Assembly (NCBI GenBank): GCA_003171295.1
Contig: PMYF01000384.1
Coordinates: forward strand, 1 to 7,935
DNA from: Acidobacteriota bacterium
Lineage (GTDB): Bacteria > Acidobacteriota > Terriglobia > UBA7540
Reading direction: 5' to 3'
Length of the DNA: 7,935 nucleotides
Under the pieces are notes generated by a model. That model saw only the letters and a program-made list of their open reading frames with translations, ran no database searches and was not told the origin of the DNA. Shown piece after piece: positions 1 through 5,892 of this stretch (position 1 is its first letter; each line of letters starts with the position of its first letter). Position numbers and translations under genes: made by a program.

Positions 1-111
1 GCCGTGTCAGCCCACTGCTTGTGGACCCAGGCCACAGACATGTCGTACGCCGATCCCATCAGTACCGAGCTCATGACCATTATGGCCGTGAGCCACACCG
101 TCAAGGTTTGA
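1..111 (+). CDS. 3' end of an unidentified gene (partial)
   Basis: Reading frame 1 is open from the left edge to a TGA at 109-111 and gives 36 residues, beginning AVSAHCLWTQ and ending MAVSHTVKV. The peptide has balanced composition with ordinary acidic, aromatic and hydrophobic residues, unlike the Arg/Ser/Pro-rich reading of the overlapping frame that runs on to 413. A hairpin at 218-239 lies downstream in the same orientation and would suit a gene ending here. The start codon is outside the window and I do not recognise the family. It converges on the peptidase gene. The call rests on a short open stretch only, so it could be chance; sequence to the left would settle it. Confidence 0.35.
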   Translation, partial: AVSAHCLWTQATDMSYADPISTELMTIMAVSHTVKV

Positions 112-217
112 CCGCTCTCGCATTGATGCAGTGCTTTCCAGAAGGAGTGGGAATGCAGACTGGTCTTGCCATTATGCAAAGATCTGGTCTTGTCGCAGCA
201 AGCCATACGCCACCTTC

Positions 218-239
218 ACCCCGGAGTGTCTTTCGGGGT
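218..239 (+). terminator. Possible terminator hairpin after the left-edge gene
   Basis: The arms ACCCCGGA and TTCGGGGT pair over 8 bp, including one G-T wobble, around a 6-base loop. A short TTTT run lies a few bases downstream (247-250), separated from the stem by CGCAAGC. It sits about 107 nt after the TGA at 109-111. The stem is strong but the T-run is short and displaced, so an intrinsic terminator is plausible rather than clear. Confidence 0.3.
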
Positions 240-285
240 CGCAAGCTTTTAGGCCAGCGTGATGGGTCTGGCGGTGGATTTTTCC

Positions 286-299
286 AGCGGATATCCGCT
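286..299. repeat. Perfect 14-bp palindrome AGCGGATATCCGCT
   Basis: The sequence is identical to its reverse complement with no spacer, which is the form expected of a symmetric binding site for a dimeric protein. No promoter or gene start lies beside it; the nearest genes end on either side. It may be chance or a leftover operator-like site. Confidence 0.35.
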
Positions 300-374
300 A
301 TGCCAAGTAATTACACCAGGTGCATTCGAAACTCAAGGTCTCGTCAAAGTTTTTTTGCTCCCCTAGTCAAGTCT

Positions 375-425
375 CTCGGCGTCTGTTGGAAAGCCGAGGT
401 CCGGCAGGTGTGAAACCTGCCGGAC
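375..425 (-). terminator. Tandem hairpins downstream of the peptidase gene
   Basis: The first structure met by minus-strand transcription is a perfect 11-bp stem (399-409 with 415-425) around the 5-base loop GTGAA, starting 24 nt past the peptidase stop. It is followed at once by a second stem pairing 375-380 (CTCGGC) with 393-398 (GCCGAG). Neither is followed by a T-run in the minus direction, so these are not classical Rho-independent terminators. They may still stall polymerase or protect the 3' end of the mRNA. The 11-bp perfect stem is unlikely to be chance at this position. Confidence 0.5.
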
Positions 426-448
426 AGGGTTAAATGTGGATGCCGGTC

Positions 449-3400
449 CTACTGAATGGTCACAGTCTGCGTGGTGACGCCGGTGATCGAGCCATTAGCG
501 CCGGTGATGGTGAATGTATATGTTCCGGCGGGAGTACCTGACGAACCGCCACCGGGTCCTATGCTCCCGCCGCCAGCGCTACAGCCGATGTTCAACAGGG
601 CGGCTCCCAGCGCTACGAAGCAGAACATTGGAAGCCACAGCTTACGCCGACGCGGAACGAAGATAATCAGAACGCCAGCGAACACAATCCCGCCGCCGCC
701 CAACTCAGTCAACACGGCGGTCCGCTTCCTCACGTTCGCGGTCGTTGAGGCTGTTGTCGATACGGTTATGGATGCGGTTTGAGCTGCAGTTCCAGAGATG
801 CTCACTGAGGAGGGGATCGAGCAGGTGGGATTGTAGGAAGAGACTGCGCCACTGGTAAGGGCGCAGGTGAGGCTCACGGATCCTCCGAATCCGTTAGATG
901 GCGTCACGGTGAGCATGGACGTCCCAGACTGGCCGGGGGTTGTGATTGTGATGTTGCCGCTCGTTGAGAGGGCGAGGGCGGCGTTCACCGGCTCAGCCAC
1001 GGTTACGGTTGTATTGAACGGACCAGCCCCCTGGTAGTTGCTGTCGCCGTTGTAGGCAATTGTGAAGGTGGCAGAATTGCCAACTCCAATCTGCGAGGCA
1101 GTAACTGCAATGCCGGCACTCGCGTTCTGTTCGGATTCGAATACCACTGAACCATTCGCTACATTCACGGTTCCCAGGGATGTCCCGTTCATCTGTACAG
1201 CCAGAGAGCCCGCCGGTGCGACGCCGTAGCTGTAAACGGTAATAGTCGAGCCGACTTCGACATTGGCGGTTGACTGTATAGTCGATCCGTTGGTTGGACC
1301 AGCAATCGCCGATACTGGCGCCTTCGTAATTGTGAGCTTTTGGGTGGTAGTAGAAGCTTTGTAGCTTGAGTCGCCCGAATACGCTGCGGCAAGGGTGTAC
1401 GTTCCGGGGGAGAGCGTGGACGATGTGAACCCGTAGTTTGCAACGCCCTGGCTGTCGAGCGTGATGGTTGTCAGCTGCGCGCCGTTCTGGCTCAGGGTCA
1501 GCGTTCCGGTCGCCGGATTTCCCTTGGCAAGGCCCTCCGTGCCGCCATAAGGAGAGATGTTCGCGTAAAACTGCGATCCATAGACCGCGCTGGCTGGCGA
1601 GATAGCCGTCAGGTCACCGGTCTTTGCGTCATAGACGTTGAGGTTGAACTGCATGGAGCTGTTCTCAGGCGACTCGGTAACCTGAATCCCCTGGGACTGG
1701 CTGCTGGCGTTGCCTGTGTCGCCTCCGTACCTTGCATAAAGGGTGTAGGTCCCGCCGGGTAGGGCTTGAGTTGAGAACGAGGCCACACCGTTTGAGATCG
1801 CCGCGGTTATGATCCCGTCACTGTTCTCCTGTGAGTTGTCGCTCGTGAGGACGACATTGCCGGAGGCAGTGGACGGGCTGACGCCGACCTGGAAGTAAAC
1901 AATTGAGCCATGAGCCACGGTGAGGGGGCTTGTGCTAAGCGAGCTTGCGCTTGTGCCCGCCGCAAGAGTGGTTGTGGTGGTGGCGAACTTGACGGTTCCC
2001 CAGTCGTTGACGAATTTGGCGACATCTATGCTTCCTATTCCCGTGGCCAAGTCGTACCCCTTGCCGGCGTTGTACCCGGCCATGAAGCTGTTCGACCCAC
2101 AATTCGTACTGCCCGCCGTGCATAGCACCGAATTATTGCCTTGGGTGATGTCGTGAAAATCTGACGGATGGTTGGCCGCAAGGTTATAGATCCCGTAGTC
2201 GGCTTGTCCGAGACGCTGACCACCCTGGCTCTGAATAACCAGCGCCAAGATGCCGGCCATCGACGGCACAGCAGTCGACGTGCCGCCGACCGCGGAGGTC
2301 GTCGTAACCTGACCGTTCACCGAGCACGTTCCACCGCATCCCGTGGTCCCACTTACCGTTACGCAATCGGTATACGAATAGCTGTCCCCGTTCACGGTGT
2401 TGTCGGAGCAAATCGACCAAGCCGCGTTGAAGTACTGCGAATAGCCGTCGTCACTCATGAATGACCCGGAGAAAAACGAGACATCCGGCACATCCCGCAC
2501 CGAGTCAACCGGGGTGAGGGAAGTCTGAAACGCGGGCTTCTTATAGCCGCTCATTGATCCGGAACAGGATCCGGAACTGCTGATGGTCCCAGAACAAATT
2601 GCAGCACTGCTCATGCCGCCTCCGCCGGCAAGCGTGTTCTCGGGGCCGTTACCGTATTTGTAGGGCGCGTTGTTTGCGTACGTGGTGAAAACTTCCGTTG
2701 AATCGTTCCACGGCTCTTCCGGGATGTAGCTGAGCGCAGTTCCGTAATAGGGGGGGTTGCCAAGAAGTGTCGCGGTAGTGGACGGAGCCTGGATGTACTG
2801 TTCGACGCTCGAAAGACTGGTCGAGTACAGCACATCGAAGTCTGTGCCACCAACGGCGACGTTCCAGGGAGTAGATGCAAAACCATTCACGGCCAGACCC
2901 GAGGAAGCCGCTGCGCTGAAGCTTACCCAGCTGGAATCGCAACCCGCCGATCCGGAGTCTCCGGAAGAAACGGTGATGGAGATGCCTTGGGCCGCGGCCT
3001 GCTCGTAGATCTCGTTGATGAAGGCGTTTCCCCCGGCGCCCAGGTCCTGTTCGCATGCGCCGAAGCTGATGTTAAGGATGGATACCGTGTTGTCGTCGAC
3101 GGCCCGTTGCATGGCGAGAAACAGCCCATACTGCAGGTCGGTATTGGCCGAGGTATAGAGAGTAGTGAGCGCCTTTGGCGCAAAGGCCTCAGCCATCTCG
3201 ACATCCACCAGGGCCTCAAGTTCGTCGCTCGTTGCGCCCGGATCGTTGCCGTCGACCACCACATTCGGCAGTTGCGCATCGGTGACGGCCGTCGCAAGAG
3301 GTTCGTTCAGAAACATCGAGCGGTAGTTGGCGACATCGGCGATCGCCGACGCGCTCAGGTTCGAGTCTCCGGCGATGCCGATCGTCACGCCGGCGCCGTT

Positions 3401-4201
3401 CCATGTTGTCCCGCTGTAGGCAGAGTTCATGGCCTTGTTGGGCGTGTCGTAAATGGTTGCCGCATCCCCGGCCCCGGGCAAGTAGTAGACGTCGTAATTC
3501 TCAGTTCCCCAGCTCGATGGACCGTAGATCGTCAACTCGGGCCGGACAGCACCCGGCTTAGTGGTAGTGCTGGCGTGTCCGCCGCGGATGACATGCGGCT
3601 TCGGGTAAAAATCGTTGAGCGCGGCAATCCCGCGGACTACCGGCGCCAGCGCCGCTGGAATCGACGGCGCGCTGCCGTTTGCCAGATGCAGTTTACCGTT
3701 GACCTCGTACCGGTGAATATCTGTATGGAAGGCGGCGCGCACTGCTCCCATATTGCCGGAGAAACGAATCACATTGGCGGCCGGCGAGACCTGCTCGATG
3801 GTGAAGCCGTTGGATTCAAGCCAGGTCTTCACCGTGGCAATGTCGTCTGGCCTAGCGCCAAAGCGGATACCGTACTCGGTTGGCAGGAGCCACTGGCGGT
3901 AGAGCGCTGTGCCCGGCATACTGGCGGATTTCACATAGCTGTCAAGCGCAGCCTGCTGTTCTGCGCTTCGGCCGAGTACCAACAGCAGAGTACCGGTAGA
4001 GTCCGAGTCGGAGACCTGGCCTCGGTCGAACTCCGCTTGAGCAAGAGGGTGGAGGCTGCCTCGCAGAGTAACCCGGGCAGTATCGTCGACTGGTTGAATG
4101 ATGCGCGCGCGTTGCGCATGAAGCTGCGCTAATGCGATGAGCAGTGAGACTGCGAACAACAGCCTGGTAAATCTCCGTGGTGTATGGACGAAGTACGGCA
4201 T
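449..4201 (-). CDS. Secreted S53 (pro-kumamolisin/sedolisin) peptidase with Ig-like repeats and C-terminal membrane tail
   Basis: This is a 1250-residue exported serine-carboxyl endopeptidase precursor. Residues 1-29 form a signal peptide (basic HTPRRFTR, then a hydrophobic core, likely cleavage after LHA). About 35-200 is the pro-kumamolisin activation domain and about 220-735 the S53 catalytic domain. Family residues are present: Glu329 and Asp333 (E-x3-D before AFAPKA), Asp415 in SSGDSG, and Ser642 in GGTSTAVPSMAG. The calcium site is complete: Asp684-Ile685 in HDITQGN, then Gly713, Gly715, Asp717 in AGKGYD. Four Ig-like repeats follow, near 740-842, 847-959, 963-1069 and 1073-1150; the second and third carry the YSGDSSY/YNGDSNY motif. 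The tail has a Gly cluster, a membrane segment (about 1170-1183), RRRK, a second membrane segment, then Cys1207 and a Gly/Thr-rich end. Known S53 enzymes are self-activating acid proteases; secretion and protein scavenging are inferred. The start at 4201 is chosen because it begins the signal peptide, although no well-spaced Shine-Dalgarno is seen. An in-frame extension to 4366 would bury the signal. Confidence 0.93.
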   Translation of the reverse strand: MPYFVHTPRRFTRLLFAVSLLIALAQLHAQRARIIQPVDDTARVTLRGSLHPLAQAEFDRGQVSDSDSTGTLLLVLGRSAEQQAALDSYVKSASMPGTALYRQWLLPTEYGIRFGARPDDIATVKTWLESNGFTIEQVSPAANVIRFSGNMGAVRAAFHTDIHRYEVNGKLHLANGSAPSIPAALAPVVRGIAALNDFYPKPHVIRGGHASTTTKPGAVRPELTIYGPSSWGTENYDVYYLPGAGDAATIYDTPNKAMNSAYSGTTWNGAGVTIGIAGDSNLSASAIADVANYRSMFLNEPLATAVTDAQLPNVVVDGNDPGATSDELEALVDVEMAEAFAPKALTTLYTSANTDLQYGLFLAMQRAVDDNTVSILNISFGACEQDLGAGGNAFINEIYEQAAAQGISITVSSGDSGSAGCDSSWVSFSAAASSGLAVNGFASTPWNVAVGGTDFDVLYSTSLSSVEQYIQAPSTTATLLGNPPYYGTALSYIPEEPWNDSTEVFTTYANNAPYKYGNGPENTLAGGGGMSSAAICSGTISSSGSCSGSMSGYKKPAFQTSLTPVDSVRDVPDVSFFSGSFMSDDGYSQYFNAAWSICSDNTVNGDSYSYTDCVTVSGTTGCGGTCSVNGQVTTTSAVGGTSTAVPSMAGILALVIQSQGGQRLGQADYGIYNLAANHPSDFHDITQGNNSVLCTAGSTNCGSNSFMAGYNAGKGYDLATGIGSIDVAKFVNDWGTVKFATTTTTLAAGTSASSLSTSPLTVAHGSIVYFQVGVSPSTASGNVVLTSDNSQENSDGIITAAISNGVASFSTQALPGGTYTLYARYGGDTGNASSQSQGIQVTESPENSSMQFNLNVYDAKTGDLTAISPASAVYGSQFYANISPYGGTEGLAKGNPATGTLTLSQNGAQLTTITLDSQGVANYGFTSSTLSPGTYTLAAAYSGDSSYKASTTTQKLTITKAPVSAIAGPTNGSTIQSTANVEVGSTITVYSYGVAPAGSLAVQMNGTSLGTVNVANGSVVFESEQNASAGIAVTASQIGVGNSATFTIAYNGDSNYQGAGPFNTTVTVAEPVNAALALSTSGNITITTPGQSGTSMLTVTPSNGFGGSVSLTCALTSGAVSSYNPTCSIPSSVSISGTAAQTASITVSTTASTTANVRKRTAVLTELGGGGIVFAGVLIIFVPRRRKLWLPMFCFVALGAALLNIGCSAGGGSIGPGGGSSGTPAGTYTFTITGANGSITGVTTQTVTIQ

Positions 4202-4256
4202 AAGAATGGGTCCCGAGTTTCCTTTCTTTTTTACCGCTCCCGCGGTGGTATGTTCT

Positions 4257-4272
4257 GGTTGCCCTTGCAACC
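4257..4272 (-). promoter_or_regulatory. Leader hairpin upstream of the peptidase gene
   Basis: A perfect 6-bp stem, GGTTGC with GCAACC, closes a 4-base loop; the minus-strand RNA reads GGTTGCAAGGGCAACC. It would lie in the 5' leader if transcription starts just after the -10-like box at 4292-4297, about 55 nt before the chosen ATG. It could influence mRNA stability or ribosome access, or be a short operator. No known riboswitch fold is recognised. Confidence 0.3.
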
Positions 4273-4291
4273 CTGGAACACTAAAGAAAGA

Positions 4292-4297
4292 AGTATA
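4292..4297 (-). promoter_or_regulatory. Possible -10 box for the peptidase gene
   Basis: The minus strand reads TATACT here, five of six matches to the sigma-70 -10 consensus. No good -35 hexamer sits 16-18 bp upstream; the nearest candidates, around AGATTC and TTCACG, are weak. A start near 4285 would give a leader of roughly 84 nt to the ATG at 4201 and would exclude the longer reading from 4366, in agreement with the signal-peptide-based start. Confidence 0.35.
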
Positions 4298-4352
4298 GGG
4301 GCGTCCTGATCCGTGAATCTGTGATGCAGGCTGGTCGAGGGAACAAAGTTTG

Positions 4353-4371
4353 ATGCGAAAACGCATTTTTT
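4353..4371. repeat. Short A/T-flanked palindrome in the divergent intergenic region
   Basis: ATGCG and CGCAT flank AAAA, and six T residues overlap and follow the right arm on the plus strand. In the plus direction this has the form of a weak intrinsic terminator, yet no plus-strand gene lies upstream. Lying between divergent genes, it could equally be a binding site for a regulator of either promoter. The 5-bp stem is short enough to be coincidence. Confidence 0.25.
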
Positions 4372-4406
4372 AATCTTTTGCAGCGTCATGCGGCTTCTGC
4401 GCCGGT

Positions 4407-4431
4407 CATAATCGATCGGGGACTGAAGGAG
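4407..4431 (+). promoter_or_regulatory. Possible -10 box and Shine-Dalgarno for the 239-residue gene
   Basis: CATAAT at 4407-4412 matches the -10 consensus at five of six positions, but no convincing -35 lies at normal spacing. AAGGAG at 4426-4431 is a strong Shine-Dalgarno. Its distance to the ATG at 4447 is 15 nt, longer than usual, whereas a GTG at 4440 in another frame sits 8 nt away. That GTG frame stops after 12 codons at 4476-4478, and an in-frame TGA at 4441-4443 rules out any earlier start for the long gene. Confidence 0.35.
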
Positions 4432-4446
4432 TGGCCCGGGTGAAAG

Positions 4447-5166
4447 ATGAGTCGTTATTCTCTCAATTCAATCAATGAAGGTTCCAGAGTGGACGTCGGG
4501 TACGACGCGCTGCTGGATAGCTACTTTTTGCAGGTGCGTGTCCCGGACGACCGTGGCGAGGTTCATCTGAAGCGCTGGCTTGGCAATGGCATGGGCAGCC
4601 TCGGTTCCGACGGCGTAGTGAGCATCCCCGAAATCATTCTTGTAGAAGCGGCCAAGTATGCTGCCATACCCTCCGATCTGCTCGATACTCTGCTCGCGGA
4701 CCGCAACAGGGAACCAGAGCCGGTCGAATCCGATCCCGTCATTTATGCCGGTATGCCCAACCAGGAAGTGCGACGGCATCGACCGAGTGTCGACCCGTCC
4801 GAGGGCGTGATGATCACGATACGGCCTTCCCGGGTTTTTACAAGGGACCGTCAGTTGGCGATGGTGCTGCTCCGCGATTTTCTGGGAGACGAGCATCGGG
4901 CCCGCCGTCTTGCAAGGGAATTCGCGGCGCTCGTTGTGCGCAAACTGAGCAACAGCCGCCCTTGGCTGCTCACCGAACGCGACCTGCAGGAGGCGGTCTG
5001 CACAATCGAAACAAGGTTCGGTCTGAACTGGATTGCCGAAGCAATGTGCTATGCCGGTGAAGGCCCGCGCGTCAGGCCGGAAGCTCAACTTCGCCGCGCC
5101 GGCCGAGCCAAGAAACGTCCCGCGGCTTCTACCAATTCCAAACATCCTATGCCAGCCAGCGTCTAA
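4447..5166 (+). CDS. Hypothetical protein, 239 aa, unknown function
   Basis: I do not recognise a named family. The protein is soluble, with no signal peptide or membrane segment. Residues 1-90 include GYDALLDSYFLQVRVPD and a following stretch that recalls, from memory only, N-termini of small uncharacterised proteins often seen in plasmid or accessory regions. Residues 120-205 look mostly helical and basic, with DRQLAMVLLRDFLG, an Arg-rich RARRLAREF helix, and a segment ending in MCYAGEG. The last 30 residues are Arg/Lys/Ala-rich and probably disordered (GRAKKRPAAS). The basic face and tail could suit nucleic-acid binding, but that is a guess. ATG 4447 is the first possible start after an in-frame TGA; AAGGAG lies 15 nt upstream. 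The gene is divergent from the peptidase, convergent with the next gene, and appears monocistronic. An antisense frame at 4468-5145 is judged a shadow. Confidence 0.75.
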   Translation: MSRYSLNSINEGSRVDVGYDALLDSYFLQVRVPDDRGEVHLKRWLGNGMGSLGSDGVVSIPEIILVEAAKYAAIPSDLLDTLLADRNREPEPVESDPVIYAGMPNQEVRRHRPSVDPSEGVMITIRPSRVFTRDRQLAMVLLRDFLGDEHRARRLAREFAALVVRKLSNSRPWLLTERDLQEAVCTIETRFGLNWIAEAMCYAGEGPRVRPEAQLRRAGRAKKRPAASTNSKHPMPASV

Positions 5167-5208
5167 TGCGCATTGAGGCGGATCCAGTGGATCTGCCTCA
5201 ACGGCATT
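5165..5208. terminator. Long imperfect hairpin between convergent genes, likely two-way terminator
   Basis: The core pairs TTGAGGCGGATCC (5173-5185) with GGATCTGCCTCAA (5189-5201) over 13 bp with one G-T wobble around the loop AGT. After a small internal loop, AATGC (5165-5169) pairs with GCATT (5204-5208). The outer arm overlaps the TAA stop of the 239-residue gene at 5164-5166. No T-run follows on either strand, so termination would rely on the stem itself or a factor. Its place between the two convergent stop codons supports a shared 3'-end role. Confidence 0.55.
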
Positions 5209-5294
5209 CCTCTAAGAGCCGTGAGGGTAGATTTGTTGCGATCGTCAAAGCATCCGATCGTTCCTCTTGTGTGAACGCATAGAGCGAATGTGTT

Positions 5295-5873
5295 CTAGCC
5301 GGTGTCTTTGCAACCGCCAAAGAACCTTGCTATCGTCGAAAGCAATGAAGTGACCTGCTCAACTGAGACGTGTATTGTCGATCGTTTGGATGCAGGTATC
5401 CGTTCAAGCAGATTCCCGCGAAGCGCAATCAGCCCATCCACAATGAAGCCCATCTGTTCTCTGGAAAAGAACAGGAATGGACCGCGTGTACAGCTCACCG
5501 GGTCCAACTCTTCTGCAGTCGCAGCCTCCGCTATGGCAATTCGCAGCACGAGCGAACGAATCGCATCAGACGTGAGACAAACGTGACTGCGCTTGTCTGC
5601 CTGAATCACCAGTTGCCGCAGGTCATTCGGGAGACTCTGGTCCCAGGATGCAACCACTCGCACGCTCGCCGGTCGGTTGGCTGAGCGGTGTACCAAATGG
5701 AGTGCAGATGCACGGGTCTTCTGCTGGCAATCGCTCTCATTTGCTTGCGGCGTCTCTGGCCCAGCCAACATTTCGACTTCGGTACCTGGGAAAGGCGCGT
5801 GGTCGTCTACCGCACTCTGGCCGGACATGTGGATAGCGGATTGAGGAGCCGGGGTTACTTCGACCTGGTTCAT
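5295..5873 (-). CDS. Hypothetical protein, 192 aa, second gene of an operon
   Basis: No family is recognised. There is no signal peptide or membrane segment, so a cytoplasmic location is inferred. Residues 1-65 are Pro/Ser/Gln-rich and low in hydrophobics, probably disordered. Residues 68-185 look folded, with alternating helices and strands: VRVVASWDQS, a helix from LPNDLRQLVIQA, AIRSLVLRIAIAEAA, then GPFLFFSREQMGFIVDGLIALR and a C-terminal helix ending near ARFFGG. The start at 5873 is chosen because AAAAAGGG lies 6 nt upstream of the ATG, and because an earlier in-frame start at 6122 would overlap the upstream membrane-protein gene by over 200 nt with Arg/Ser-rich, shadow-like sequence. 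The ATG is 19 nt after the membrane-protein stop, so the two are probably co-transcribed. Function is unknown; a role alongside the membrane protein is inference from position only. Confidence 0.65.
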   Translation of the reverse strand: MNQVEVTPAPQSAIHMSGQSAVDDHAPFPGTEVEMLAGPETPQANESDCQQKTRASALHLVHRSANRPASVRVVASWDQSLPNDLRQLVIQADKRSHVCLTSDAIRSLVLRIAIAEAATAEELDPVSCTRGPFLFFSREQMGFIVDGLIALRGNLLERIPASKRSTIHVSVEQVTSLLSTIARFFGGCKDTG

Positions 5874-5892
5874 CGGGTCCCTTTTTACCTGC

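Larger units (their letters stand above)
112..448. other. Convergent intergenic region without a convincing gene
   Basis: This 337-base stretch separates the putative plus-strand gene end at 111 from the minus-strand peptidase stop at 449. An open frame across it (21-413, plus) has shadow-like composition, with runs rich in Arg, Ser, His and Gln and no ribosome binding site, so I do not call it. The stretch holds a hairpin at 218-239, a perfect 14-bp palindrome at 286-299, a T-run near 350-356 and tandem hairpins at 375-425. It looks like terminator-bearing spacer DNA. Confidence 0.6.

Noticed and set aside
21..413. 130-codon plus-strand frame at the left edge
   Set aside because: Low-complexity Arg/Ser/Gln-rich translation with no ribosome binding site; it runs through palindromes and terminator-like stems, and frame 1 at 1-111 gives a more protein-like reading.
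1300..1500. Possible internal DNA repeats in the Ig-like region of the peptidase
   Set aside because: The Ig repeats are related at protein level (YxGDSxY motifs) but I see no long near-identical DNA repeats, so recent tandem duplication is not supported.
2987..4132. 381-codon open frame on the plus strand opposite the peptidase
   Set aside because: It is antisense to the signal peptide, prodomain and catalytic domain of a clearly recognisable S53 peptidase. Its translation is rich in Arg, Gly, Val and His with no domain pattern, as expected for a shadow frame in GC-rich DNA.
4202..4366. In-frame 55-residue N-terminal extension of the peptidase
   Set aside because: It would place a signal peptide inside the protein, and the -10-like box at 4292-4297 lies within it. 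The extension shows no export or domain features.
4468..5145. 225-codon minus-strand frame opposite the 239-residue gene
   Set aside because: It has no Shine-Dalgarno, scattered Cys/His/Arg composition and lies wholly within the plus-strand gene, which has AAGGAG upstream and a hairpin at its stop. The choice is likely but not proven.
5239..5261. Two CGATCGT copies able to form a 6-bp stem with a 10-base loop
   Set aside because: CGATCG is itself a palindrome and common in GC-rich genomes; the stem is weak next to the hairpin at 5165-5208, and no T-run follows.
5302..5684. Plus-strand frames opposite the 192-residue gene
   Set aside because: Two overlapping frames with no ribosome binding sites, antisense to a gene that fits an operon by spacing and Shine-Dalgarno.
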